Source: Acidimicrobiales bacterium (GTDB lineage: Bacteria > Actinomycetota > Acidimicrobiia > Acidimicrobiales > JADJXE01). From it: a DNA stretch of 64,000 nt. The notes under the pieces were generated by a model. It was not told the DNA's origin, did no database searches, and saw only the letters and a list, made by a program, of their open reading frames with translations. The stretch lies in assembly GCA_016716005.1 (NCBI GenBank), contig JADJXE010000001.1, forward strand, positions 124,001 to 188,000, given 5' to 3'. Both the position numbers and the translations under genes were made by a program. Shown here piece by piece: positions 1-7,307 of this stretch; position 1 is the stretch's first letter, and every line of letters begins with the position of its first letter.

Positions 1-1462
1 GGTCGTCGGCGCTCGCCGGGTCGAGGCCGAGCAGCATGGTGGACCGCTCGGCCGGGTCGTACCGTCGCCAGGCCGGCAGCCCGGCGTGGTTCGGGTCGCC
101 GGTGCGGGCGAAGGCGAGCCAGGCGTCCCGCGTCGTGGTCGCCAGCGCAGCCCGCTCCTCGCCGTCGCCGGTGAACAGCTCGACGCCGGGCTGGTGCAGG
201 TTGTCGAACACGAAGGGGATCTCCACCGCGTGGCACGCCCCGAGCGCCCCGCCGAACGCCGGCGAGGGCCAGGTGAACAGGTACATCCACGTGTCCGGCT
301 GGTGGGCCGCCTGGCGCTCGGCCAGGCGGATCGCGGGCTGCCGGAAGACCTGGTCGGTGAGGATCGCCGACCAGACCTGGGCCGGGGGAGCGGCCGGCCG
401 GTTGTCGACGTAGGTGCGGACCGCGTCGTGGGCCCGGTCGCCGAACAACGGGCGGCAGCGCTCGACCAGCGCGTCGTGGTCGAGGTCGGCAAGGGTCGCG
501 TCGAGCACCGTGAACAGGCGCATCTCGTCGAGCGTGGTGCCGAGCAGCACCGACACCCCGGCGACCGACCCGTCTGCCACCGCGTCGGCGGGCGGCCGGG
601 GGAGCGTCGCTCCGTCGACCACCGGCTGGAACGGGAGGGTCGCGGCACCCCCGTGGGCGACGACGGCGGCCTGCGCGGCCAGGAGCCGCTCGACGGGGAG
701 GTGCAGCAGCTCGGCCGGTCGGTGCGGGTCGACGCCGGCCTCGGCGAGCACGAGGCGGGCGGTGCGGGTGGCCGCCTCGGGGCCGAGGACGTTCTGGGCG
801 GCGCCGCTCTGCAGGACGGCCCGCCGGAACAGCCCTGCGGCGGCCGGCAGCCCGAGGAGGGTGCCGACGCTCATGGCCCCGGCGGACTCGCCGAACACGG
901 TCACGTTGCCGGGGTCGCCCCCGAAGGCGCTGACGTTCTCGTGCACCCAGCGCAGGGCGGCCACCTGATCGAGGATGCCGGCGTTGGCGGAGCCGGCGAA
1001 GCGCTCGCCCCCGAGCTCGGCCAGGTGGAGGAAGCCCAGAGCGCCCAGCCGGTAGTTGACCGTGATCACGACCACGTCGCCGGCGGCGGCCAGCGAGGCG
1101 CCGTCGTACCACGGTGCCGCCCCGGACCCGGTGAGGAAGGCACCTCCGTGGATCCACACCATCACCGGGCGGCGGGCATCGTCGCAGCCGGGTGTCCACA
1201 CGTTGAGGCTGAGGCAGTCCTCGCTCGTCCCGCCGCCCCGCGAGCCGACGAAGCGCTCGATCATCGACGGGTTCTGGGGCGCGGCCGACCCGAACGCACG
1301 GGCCGGACGGGTCCCCGCCCACGGTGCGGGCGGCTGGGGCGGCTGGAACCGCCGCTCGCCCACCGGCGGCGCCGCGAAGGGGACGCCGGCGAACACCACC
1401 AGCGCGCCGTCGCGTCGGCCCTGGAGGCGGCCGCAGGCGGTGTCGACGACCGGTGCGTCCAT
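1..1462 (-). CDS. type-B carboxylesterase (3' end outside the window)
   Basis: Serine hydrolase of the carboxylesterase/para-nitrobenzyl esterase family (alpha/beta-hydrolase fold), expected to cleave carboxylic esters. The visible 487 residues begin MDAPVVDTACG. They carry the oxyanion-hole HGG at 105-107, EDCLSLNVW near 81-89 (typical of the family) and the nucleophile elbow GESAG with Ser193. A Glu in LGTTLDEM and a His in GACHAVE supply the rest of the triad. The usual length is about 500 residues, so only a short C-terminal piece lies beyond base 1. No signal peptide is evident, so it is probably cytoplasmic. The ATG sits six bases after a TAGCCT box (1469-1474), which suggests leaderless transcription. 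Substrate unknown. Confidence 0.93.
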   Translation of the reverse strand, partial: MDAPVVDTACGRLQGRRDGALVVFAGVPFAAPPVGERRFQPPQPPAPWAGTRPARAFGSAAPQNPSMIERFVGSRGGGTSEDCLSLNVWTPGCDDARRPVMVWIHGGAFLTGSGAAPWYDGASLAAAGDVVVITVNYRLGALGFLHLAELGGERFAGSANAGILDQVAALRWVHENVSAFGGDPGNVTVFGESAGAMSVGTLLGLPAAAGLFRRAVLQSGAAQNVLGPEAATRTARLVLAEAGVDPHRPAELLHLPVERLLAAQAAVVAHGGAATLPFQPVVDGATLPRPPADAVADGSVAGVSVLLGTTLDEMRLFTVLDATLADLDHDALVERCRPLFGDRAHDAVRTYVDNRPAAPPAQVWSAILTDQVFRQPAIRLAERQAAHQPDTWMYLFTWPSPAFGGALGACHAVEIPFVFDNLHQPGVELFTGDGEERAALATTTRDAWLAFARTGDPNHAGLPAWRRYDPAERSTMLLGLDPASADD

Positions 1463-1506
1463 GGGGTGAGGCTACCGGCCGGCCCGGCGGCCGCTCGGTG
1501 CCCTGC

Positions 1507-1563
1507 TCAGCGGCCCGTGAACCGGGGCGGGCGTCGCTCCAGGAAGGAGGCCACGCCCTCGCC
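1507..1563 (-). pseudogene. orphan C-terminal tail of an enoyl-CoA hydratase
   Basis: Directly after the stop codon of the membrane-anchored protein (stop 1564-1566), and in the same frame, the minus strand reads GEGVASFLERRPPRFTGR and then TGA. This is the characteristic C-terminus of crotonase-family enoyl-CoA hydratases. The two intact copies in this window end REGMAAFLEKRPAEFTGR and REAVAAFLEKRPPHFEDR. Nothing else of a crotonase is present. It appears to be the leftover 18 codons of a gene otherwise deleted or displaced. It has no start codon and probably no function. Confidence 0.7.
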
Positions 1564-2139
1564 TCACACGTCGCCGGGCGTCGCGCAGGCCGGCATGAGG
1601 TTCACCTGCGTGAACCAGTTCATGCTGCCGTCGAGGGGCTCGCCGTCGTAGCCGGTCACCCGGAAGGGCTCGTCGCGGCCGGCACGGAGGGTGTCGGCGT
1701 AGGCCTCGCGGTTGTCGAGGTACTCGTCCCAGTCGGCCAGCCACTGGTCGACCAGCTCCTGGTCGTGGGCGCCCACCGGCTCGATGGTGCGGAGGCGCAC
1801 GATCAGCTCACCGACCACCTCGTTGGCCCGGTCGATCAGCACCGCCCGCTCCTGGGGGCTTCCCATCTCGGACGCGAAGGGCAGGTCGTCGAGGGGCCGG
1901 AGCGCCTCCTCGCACACGGCCTGGGCCTGCTCGGCGTACGCCGGGTGGTCGAGCGTGGCCGGAGGCTCCCGGCGCGACCAGGGAGACGCCGCGTACAGCC
2001 ACATCACGGTGAAGCCGGCGATCACCACGCCGGCCGCGACCTTCCCGATCGCGCTCCACCGGGAGCGGGGGGCGCGCACCGAACCGGGCTCGTCGTCCGG
2101 ACCGTCGACCACCGGCATGGTGTCACCCTGCTCCGTCAT
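1564..2139 (-). CDS. membrane-anchored protein of unknown function
   Basis: Not recognised. About 191 residues from ATG 2139, which follows the purine-rich GGTGGAGGGC; an upstream in-frame start at 2178 would add 13 residues. After an acidic N-terminus there is one hydrophobic segment (IGKVAAGVVIAGFTVMWLYAA, about residues 31-50). A soluble, mostly helical domain follows, with one Cys in AVCEEAL and another near the end (MPACATPG); these could pair as a disulfide. This suggests a single-pass protein with its C-terminal domain outside the membrane. The stop is followed at once by the remnant of an enoyl-CoA hydratase, so its 3' end lies at an old rearrangement point and its own C-terminus may be altered. 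Confidence 0.7.
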   Translation of the reverse strand: MTEQGDTMPVVDGPDDEPGSVRAPRSRWSAIGKVAAGVVIAGFTVMWLYAASPWSRREPPATLDHPAYAEQAQAVCEEALRPLDDLPFASEMGSPQERAVLIDRANEVVGELIVRLRTIEPVGAHDQELVDQWLADWDEYLDNREAYADTLRAGRDEPFRVTGYDGEPLDGSMNWFTQVNLMPACATPGDV

Positions 2140-2443
2140 GCCCTCCACCTCGAGTGCGCGCCCACCAGCGTCCCGCACCGGCGGTGGCTCGGCCAGTCGG
2201 CGGCTGCCCGGGTCCGACGGCCGGTGCGGCGGCCGGCACGTGGACGGTGAGGATCTCGTTCCAGCCGGTCGATCTCATCGGCACGGTCGGCCGTGCCCGC
2301 CCCGACCTGTCGGTCGCAGCCGCTCCGGCGGGTCCTCCCCCCCTGTCGCTCCTGGAGGATCGAGCGCACACTGTTGGTGGAAGGACGTGCCGCTCTCACC
2401 GAACGTGAGACCCGCGAGAGGTGGGTGAGAGGAGGTGGGATCG
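2140..2443. other. divergent intergenic region
   Basis: About 300 bases between two divergently transcribed small membrane-protein genes. Open frames exist on both strands but have the low-complexity Arg/Pro/Gly composition of shadow frames. The only clear signal is AGAGGAGG at 2427-2434, a strong ribosome binding site for the rightward gene. I see no RNA gene, repeat or convincing terminator. Confidence 0.5.
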
Positions 2444-2800
2444 GTGGCTGTTGCTCCCGTTCCAGGGCACGCATCGGTCTCCGGGGGTCCCGCGCATGGT
2501 CGCGTGGCCCGGTGGGCGGTCGGACTCGCAGCGGCCGTCGTGGTCGTGATCGTGGTGTCGTACGCGATGCTCGCCGTGGCGTACGCGATCGGAGGCGACG
2601 ACGCCATCAGCGACACGTGGATCGGGTACCTCGCCGGCTACTCCCTGATCGGCGGGTTGCTGGCGTCGCTCGTCGCCCTCGCGCTGGCGGTCGTCGCGAA
2701 GTCCACGCACGAGCGGTGGACCCTGCTGTGGCTCCCGCTGTCGGTGTTCCCGGCGCTGTTCGCCACCGTGGTGCTCCTCGAGACCCTGTGGATCGAGTAG
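2444..2800 (+). CDS. small three-helix membrane protein
   Basis: Not assigned to a family. 118 residues with three hydrophobic segments: WAVGLAAAVVVVIVVSYAML, then GYLAGYSLIGGLLASLVALAL, then LLWLPLSVFPALFATVVLL. The GTG at 2444 is preferred over the in-frame GTG at 2435 because AGAGGAGG (2427-2434) lies nine bases before it but abuts the earlier codon. The protein ends LLETLWIE, leaving almost no cytoplasmic tail. Neighbours give no functional hint: a divergent membrane-anchored protein upstream and an acyltransferase with its own promoter downstream. Confident that it is coding, unsure of role. Confidence 0.65.
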   Translation: MAVAPVPGHASVSGGPAHGRVARWAVGLAAAVVVVIVVSYAMLAVAYAIGGDDAISDTWIGYLAGYSLIGGLLASLVALALAVVAKSTHERWTLLWLPLSVFPALFATVVLLETLWIE

Positions 2801-2862
2801 CAGAGCGTCGGGCCGACCAGCCGCACGGGGAACGGCGTCGGCCGCGGCGCTAGCCTGCGGCG

Positions 2863-3516
2863 ATGCCCGATCGCCTCCCACCCGCGCTCCGCGCCCTCGT
2901 CGGCGGGGTCGTGCAGTGGGGCTGGGACGAGGCGATCCGCTTCGGCTCCATGGGCCCGCGCAGTCGCCGAGCCCGCCGGTTCGGCGCCTTCGGCGACGGC
3001 AGCGCCATCGTGTTCCCGTGGGACGCGCTCTTCGGCGAGCGCTGGATGCGCATCGGCGCGGGCACGATCGTCGGGCCGCACTCGGCGCTGTCGGTGGGGA
3101 TGGCGCCCGGCCAGCAGATGGTCACCGACCCCGTCCTGGTCATCGGCGACCGCTGCGTGATCGGCCGCGGCAGCAGCATCGTGGCCCACCTCGAGGTGGT
3201 CATCGGCGACGACGTCTGGACCGGACCGCACATCTACGTGACCGACCAGAACCACGACTACCGGGACGTCGACCTCCCGATCGGGGTCCAGCACGCCGGC
3301 GAGGAGCCCGTGCACATCGGGTCGGGCAGCTGGCTGGGCACGGGGGCCGTGATCCTGCCGGGCTCCCGGATCGGCGACCACGTGGTGGTGGGCGCCGGGT
3401 CGGTCGTGACCGGTGATCTGCCCGACCGGAGCGTGGTCGTCGGCGTGCCGGCCCGGGTGGTGCGCCGGTGGGATCCCGTGGCGGGCTGGATCCAGCCCGC
3501 CGGGTCCGCCGGGTAG
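2863..3516 (+). CDS. hexapeptide-repeat acyltransferase
   Basis: Left-handed beta-helix acyltransferase of the WbbJ/maltose O-acetyltransferase type, which transfers an acetyl (or similar) group from CoA to a sugar or related hydroxyl. The 217 residues show successive hexapeptide turns from about residue 65 to 205 (IGAGTIVGPHSALS, VIGDRCVIGRGSSIVAH, VVIGDDVWTGPHIYV, GAVILPGSRIGDHVVVGAGS). The usual catalytic-loop sequence DQNHDYRDVD sits in the middle, with the conserved His. It closes with SVVVGVPARVV, as family members do. TAGCCT at 2851-2856 lies six bases before the ATG, indicating leaderless expression. It stands alone rather than in the glycan cluster 30 kb away, so the acceptor is unknown. 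Confidence 0.85.
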   Translation: MPDRLPPALRALVGGVVQWGWDEAIRFGSMGPRSRRARRFGAFGDGSAIVFPWDALFGERWMRIGAGTIVGPHSALSVGMAPGQQMVTDPVLVIGDRCVIGRGSSIVAHLEVVIGDDVWTGPHIYVTDQNHDYRDVDLPIGVQHAGEEPVHIGSGSWLGTGAVILPGSRIGDHVVVGAGSVVTGDLPDRSVVVGVPARVVRRWDPVAGWIQPAGSAG

Positions 3517-3519
3517 CCT
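3514..3519 (+). promoter_or_regulatory. -10 box overlapping a stop codon
   Basis: TAGCCT here contains the TAG stop codon of the acyltransferase gene and has the TANNNT form of the other -10 boxes in this window. It lies 33 bases before the ATG of the first lipoprotein. The short leader carries GAGGAGG. The reading as a promoter is inference. Confidence 0.35.
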
Positions 3520-3552
3520 CCCCGGCCGTCCACCTCGCCGAGGAGGCCCCCC

Positions 3553-4065
3553 ATGTTGCGACCTGCGTCCCAGCTCGGGCGTGCGCGCCCGGTCGGGCGG
3601 CCGGCCGCGCGCTGCCTCGCCCTGGTCGCCGCCCTCGCGCTGGCCGCGGGCTGCTCCGGGCCCGAGGAGGAGCCCGCCAGCCCCTGGTGTGAGCGCGCCC
3701 GGGCCATGGTGGACGCCGGTGCCGCCGTGGCCGCGGCCGATCCCGCCGAGCCGGCCGGTCTCGAGCGCGCCTACCGGGCGGCGGAGGACACGGTTCGAGC
3801 GGCACAGCCCGGCGCTCCCACCGAGGTGGCCGACGACCTGGCCACGCTGCGCGACGGCACCGAGCGCCTGGTCGACGTGCTGGCCAGGCACGGTTGGGAT
3901 CCCGAGGCGGCCGCCGGCGACCCCGAGTTCGCGGCCGTGCGGGACGACCCCGACTACACCCGGTCGGACGCGCTGGTGGCCGACGCGGTCGCCCGCCAGT
4001 GCCCGCCCGGACCCAGCGCCCCGCCGGCGTCGGCCGCGCCCACCGCCACCACCTCGGCCACCTAG
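3553..4065 (+). CDS. lipoprotein of a tandem family, copy 1
   Basis: Predicted exported lipoprotein of 170 residues, first of five related genes in a row. After an Arg-rich N-region and a hydrophobic core comes the lipobox LAAGC at about residue 34, then an acidic linker. The mature domain has the family pattern: an early Cys (PWCERA), a helical middle, the block GDPEFAAVRDDPDY and a late Cys (ARQC). The two mature Cys probably form one disulfide. It differs from copies 2-5 in having CSGPEEE instead of CGDDD after the lipid-attachment Cys and a Pro/Ala/Thr tail. The start follows GAGGAGG. Function unknown. Confidence 0.75.
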   Translation: MLRPASQLGRARPVGRPAARCLALVAALALAAGCSGPEEEPASPWCERARAMVDAGAAVAAADPAEPAGLERAYRAAEDTVRAAQPGAPTEVADDLATLRDGTERLVDVLARHGWDPEAAAGDPEFAAVRDDPDYTRSDALVADAVARQCPPGPSAPPASAAPTATTSAT

Positions 4066-4068
4066 CAT
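4063..4068 (+). promoter_or_regulatory. -10 box overlapping a stop codon
   Basis: TAGCAT starts with the TAG stop of lipoprotein copy 1 and lies 27 bases before the GTG of copy 2, whose leader carries GAGGGGGG. Same arrangement as at 3514-3519. A promoter by resemblance only. Confidence 0.35.
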
Positions 4069-4095
4069 CGGCCCCTTCGACGAGGGGGGTGCAGC

Positions 4096-4602
4096 GTGTC
4101 GTTGCGTCACAGCCGGGCCGCGCTGGTGGCCGCCGCGACGGTCCTGTCGGTGCTGGGCCTGGCCGCCTGCGGCGACGACGACGCGTCCGCGCCGGCGGCG
4201 AGCAGCGTCCCCACCTCGGAGGCCGGGTCCAGCACCACGGTCGCGGCCGCCGGGCCGGACAGCCTCGAGCACGCCGAGTTCTGCGCATCGCTGGTGCGGC
4301 TGCAGGATGCGTCGGCGCGGATCGCCAACGTCAGCTCCGACGACCCGCAGGCGCTCGAGGCGTCCTGGCGGGCCTACCTCGACGCCGAGGCGCAGACCGA
4401 GGCCCTCGCCCCGCCCGAGGTGAAGGCGGCCATCGCCACGTTGGTGGGCGGCACCGATGCCATCTCCGGGCTCCTGGCGGCCAACGGATGGGACGCCACC
4501 GTGCTGTCGTCACCCGAGGCACGGCAGGTGCTCACCGATCCGGCCATGACCTCGGCCCAGGGAGAGGTGAACGACTTCGTGGCGTCGAGCTGCGGGGCGT
4601 GA
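4096..4602 (+). CDS. lipoprotein of a tandem family, copy 2
   Basis: 168-residue predicted lipoprotein. The lipobox is LAACG at about residues 23-27, followed by DDD and a Ser/Thr/Ala-rich linker typical of actinobacterial surface lipoproteins. The globular part shares the family landmarks: EFCASL (first Cys), LAPPEVKAAI, a central Gly/Trp turn (NGWDAT), and a terminal helix ending VASSCGA (second Cys at the extreme C-terminus). It is separated from copy 1 by 30 bases. Its GTG follows the ribosome binding site GAGGGGGG. The family likely folds as a small helical bundle held by one disulfide. No ligand or enzymatic motif is visible. Confidence 0.75.
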   Translation: MSLRHSRAALVAAATVLSVLGLAACGDDDASAPAASSVPTSEAGSSTTVAAAGPDSLEHAEFCASLVRLQDASARIANVSSDDPQALEASWRAYLDAEAQTEALAPPEVKAAIATLVGGTDAISGLLAANGWDATVLSSPEARQVLTDPAMTSAQGEVNDFVASSCGA

Positions 4603-4619
4603 ACCGCAGGCCTGCCTTG

Positions 4620-4635
4620 CCCCCCGCGCGGGGGG
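4620..4635. terminator. perfect 16-bp GC palindrome
   Basis: CCCCCCGCGCGGGGGG between lipoprotein copies 2 and 3, just after the copy 2 stop and five bases before a TACGGT box at 4640-4645. It could act as a hairpin terminator for copy 2, although there is no T tract, or as a binding site controlling copy 3. Both readings are inference. Confidence 0.4.
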
Positions 4636-4683
4636 TGCGTACGGTCGCCCGGTTGCCAGGGTGCGACCCCCACCGGAGGACTC

Positions 4684-5214
4684 ATGACCACAGCACGACC
4701 GCGCATCCGTCGGCTCGGTGCGGCCCTGGTCGTCGGCGCGCTGGCCGTCGTCGCCCTGGCCGCGTGCGGCGACGACGACGACACCTCGGCCACCACGACC
4801 GCGGCGCCCGCGACGTCGACCACCACGGCCACCACGGCCACCACCTTCTCGGGCGCCTACGCCGACTACTGCGAGGCCGCAACGGCACTGCAGGCCACCC
4901 GCAGGGACACCGACACGCTGCTGGGGAACAACCCCGAGGCCGCCGACCCGGGAGCGGTGCAGGCCGTGGTGACGGCCCAGTACGACGCGACCCGGCGGGC
5001 GGCCGCGGTCGCCCCCGAGGAGCTGGCCGCCGACTACGCGACGGTCGCGGACAACTTCAGCCAGCTGGTCGACGCCCTCGAGGCCGCGGACTGGGACTAC
5101 GGGGCCGCCGTCGCCGATCCCGCCTTCCGCAGCCTGCTGGTGGCCGGCGACACGCCCAACGCCCTCAACCGGATCACGACGTTCGACATCGCGGAGTGCG
5201 GCCTGATCCCGTGA
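4684..5214 (+). CDS. lipoprotein of a tandem family, copy 3
   Basis: 176-residue predicted lipoprotein with lipobox LAACG near residue 25, four Asp, then a long Thr/Ala linker (about residues 33-58) that would act as a flexible spacer from the membrane. The domain repeats the family pattern: ADYCEAA, VAPEELAADYA, a DW turn (EAADWDYGAA), DPAFRSLL, and the terminal Cys in AECGLIP. The ATG follows GGAGG at good spacing. A -10-like TACGGT at 4640-4645 and the palindrome before it suggest its own promoter. Most similar to copy 4. Function unknown. Confidence 0.76.
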   Translation: MTTARPRIRRLGAALVVGALAVVALAACGDDDDTSATTTAAPATSTTTATTATTFSGAYADYCEAATALQATRRDTDTLLGNNPEAADPGAVQAVVTAQYDATRRAAAVAPEELAADYATVADNFSQLVDALEAADWDYGAAVADPAFRSLLVAGDTPNALNRITTFDIAECGLIP

Positions 5215-5294
5215 GGCCCCGGGGCATCTCGGCCAGTGGCCGTGGCGCCGCCTAGGCTCTGCGGGTCCTGCTCCCCGACTGGAAGGTGGCCCGC

Positions 5295-5774
5295 ATGGCC
5301 CCGCACCTCTCCGCTCCCCGCAGGGGCCTCGCCCTGCTGTTCGCCGGCACCCTGGCGGTCGGCGGTCTGGCCGCATGCGGCGACGATGACGACGCCGGCG
5401 GCGGGTCCGTCGAGGAGTACTGCGCCCTGGCGGTGCAGCTGGACGACATCGGCCAGCAGGCCGGCACGGCCAGCGACCCGGCCGAGTTCGAGCGCCTGGT
5501 GAACGAGCAGTACGACCTGGCCCAGCAGGCCGCTGAGGTGGCGCCCGAGGAGATCCAAGCCGACGTGCAGACGCTCACCGACGCACTGGGTCAGGTCGTC
5601 GACATCGGCGACGCCACCGATTGGGACATCGCGGCCATGAGCGAGGACAGCGACTTCCTGGCCATCAGCCAGGACGAGGCCGTCACCGAGGCCGGCGACC
5701 GGGTGACCGCCTACGACGAGCAGAACTGCGGCCTCCCCTCGGACGGCGGCTCCACCGACACCACCGGTGGCTAG
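5295..5774 (+). CDS. lipoprotein of a tandem family, copy 4
   Basis: 159-residue predicted lipoprotein. The ATG at 5295 is preferred to the GTG at 5286 because GGAAGG at 5281-5286 overlaps the latter. Lipobox LAACG is near residue 25, followed by DDDD. The mature part carries VEEYCALA, VAPEEIQADVQ, the DW turn (ATDWDIAAM), SDFLAISQD and the terminal EQNCGLPSD, matching copies 2, 3 and 5 in order and spacing. The linker is much shorter than in copy 3. Its last bases overlap the start of copy 5 by eight, so those two are probably translated together. No known activity. Confidence 0.76.
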   Translation: MAPHLSAPRRGLALLFAGTLAVGGLAACGDDDDAGGGSVEEYCALAVQLDDIGQQAGTASDPAEFERLVNEQYDLAQQAAEVAPEEIQADVQTLTDALGQVVDIGDATDWDIAAMSEDSDFLAISQDEAVTEAGDRVTAYDEQNCGLPSDGGSTDTTGG

Positions 5775-6261
5775 CCTGCGCGCCGCCCGACCCCGGTGGG
5801 CGGTCGTCGGCCTCGCCGTCGCCGTCGCGCTGCTCGCCGGTGCCTGCGGCGATGACGACGACGGTGCCGACGCCACCACCGACAGCGCGAGCGACACCTC
5901 GGTCGCCGGCGAGGCGAGCGACTTCTGCGGGTTCTACTTCGACGCCGCCGACGCCGCCGACGGCCTGGGCACGGCCACCGACGCCGCCGGCGTGGAGGAG
6001 TCGCTGGCAGAGGGCCTGCGCCTCTCCCAGGAGGCCCTCGCCGTCGCGCCGGCCGAGATCGCCGACGAGTACGCCGTGGTGGTGGCCGGCATCGCCGACA
6101 TCTACGCCCTGGCCGGTGACTCGGGCTTCGATCCCGACGCCTTCTCGACCGAGCCCGGCTTCCAGGAGCTGGCCCAGGATCCCGACATCAACGCCGCCAA
6201 CGACACCGTGAACGCCTGGGTGATGGACACCTGCCCCCAGGCGGTCCAGCCCAGCGGCTGA
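5767..6261 (+). CDS. lipoprotein of a tandem family, copy 5
   Basis: 164-residue predicted lipoprotein beginning at a GTG inside the 3' end of copy 4 (eight-base overlap); no later in-frame ATG or GTG precedes its signal peptide. It has the hydrophobic core GLAVAVALL, lipobox LAGACG and four Asp, then a Ser/Thr/Asp linker. The family landmarks are present: SDFCGFY, VAPAEIADEYA, PGFQELAQDPDI and the late Cys in MDTCPQA. It ends the array; the next gene converges with only a 12-base gap. Role unknown; a surface-exposed binding or structural lipoprotein is the most that can be inferred. Confidence 0.75.
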   Translation: MASLRAARPRWAVVGLAVAVALLAGACGDDDDGADATTDSASDTSVAGEASDFCGFYFDAADAADGLGTATDAAGVEESLAEGLRLSQEALAVAPAEIADEYAVVVAGIADIYALAGDSGFDPDAFSTEPGFQELAQDPDINAANDTVNAWVMDTCPQAVQPSG

Positions 6262-6273
6262 GAGCGGGGCGTC

Positions 6274-7305
6274 TCAGCGGGAGGGGTCGACGAGGACCTT
6301 CACGGCTGCGGTCGGGTCGTCGGCCGCGGCCGCGAAGGCGGCCGCGAGCCCGTCGAGGCCGACGGTGGCGGTGTGCAGGGGGTCGACCTGCACGCGCCCG
6401 TCGGCGATGAGATCCATCGCGGTGGTGAACTCGTCGCGGCGGTAGCCCAGGCTGGCCACCACCCGCACCTCCTTCACCACCCACGCCGCGGGCACGATCG
6501 TCGCCGGCCCCGTCGCCACCCCGACCAGCCCCACGGTGCCCCCCCGGCGGACGAGGTCGACCGAGGACTGCACCGTGGGCCCGATGCCGGCGCACTCCAG
6601 GGCGACGTCGGCGCCGAGACCGTCGGTTGCCTCCAGGACCCGGACGCCGGCCTGCTCGGGCGGGACGGCCTCGTCGGCACCCAGCCGCCGCGCCAGCTGC
6701 CGCCGCCCCTCGTCGGGCTCGACCGCGACGAGCCTCCCCGCTCCGGCAGCGCGCGCGCACTGCAGGGCGAGCAGCCCGATCGGGCCGGCGCCGACCACGG
6801 CCACCACGTCGCCGAGGCGGATGCCGGTGCGGTCGACGGCGTGCACGGCCACGGTGGTCGGCTCGACCAGCGCCGCCTGCTCGTCGGTGAGCCGGTCGGG
6901 CACCGGGACGAGCCGGGCCGCGTCGACCGCGACGGCGCGGGCGAAGCCTCCGTGCGGGGGGGCCAGGGCGTCGAGGCCCACCATGCTGGCGAACACGCCC
7001 TGGCACCAGTCGGCGTGGCCTGCCCGGCAGGCGGGGCAGTGCCCGCACCCGGCCGGCACCGCCCCCACGACCCGGTCCCCCTCGGACACCCCCCGAACGC
7101 CATGGCCGACGGCCCGCACCCGCCCGGTCCACTCGTGGCCGCAGATCGCAGGGTTGTAGGGCTCGCCCGACACGAACGCGTGCACGTCGGTGCCGCAGAT
7201 GCCGCAGCGGGCCACGTCGACCACGGCGATGCCGGGCACCGCCGACGGCTCGGCCACCTCCACCAGCTCGACGGAGCGGGCCCCGGTGACGAGGCCGGCG
7301 AGCAC
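6274..7305 (-). CDS. zinc-dependent medium-chain dehydrogenase
   Basis: NAD(P)-dependent dehydrogenase of the Zn-MDR family, nearest in style to threonine/sorbitol/2,3-butanediol dehydrogenases. The 343 residues show the catalytic zinc site (Cys34 in RCGICGTD, His57-Glu58 in GHEW) and the structural zinc lobe with Cys87, 90, 93 and 101. The Rossmann turn VVGAGPIGLLAL and an Asp/Glu cofactor strand (VAVEPDE) follow, which favours NAD. The start is the GTG at 7305, two bases after the stop of the ThuA-like gene; longer frames upstream run through that gene. Probably co-transcribed with the ThuA-like gene and the SDR. Substrate, likely a polyol or other secondary alcohol, cannot be named. Confidence 0.88.
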   Translation of the reverse strand: MLAGLVTGARSVELVEVAEPSAVPGIAVVDVARCGICGTDVHAFVSGEPYNPAICGHEWTGRVRAVGHGVRGVSEGDRVVGAVPAGCGHCPACRAGHADWCQGVFASMVGLDALAPPHGGFARAVAVDAARLVPVPDRLTDEQAALVEPTTVAVHAVDRTGIRLGDVVAVVGAGPIGLLALQCARAAGAGRLVAVEPDEGRRQLARRLGADEAVPPEQAGVRVLEATDGLGADVALECAGIGPTVQSSVDLVRRGGTVGLVGVATGPATIVPAAWVVKEVRVVASLGYRRDEFTTAMDLIADGRVQVDPLHTATVGLDGLAAAFAAAADDPTAAVKVLVDPSR

Positions 7306-7307
7306 GC

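Noticed and set aside
86..1651. Long rightward open frame (521 codons) over the carboxylesterase
   Set aside because: Gly/Arg/Val-rich shadow composition with no motifs; the opposite strand has a full esterase with catalytic triad.
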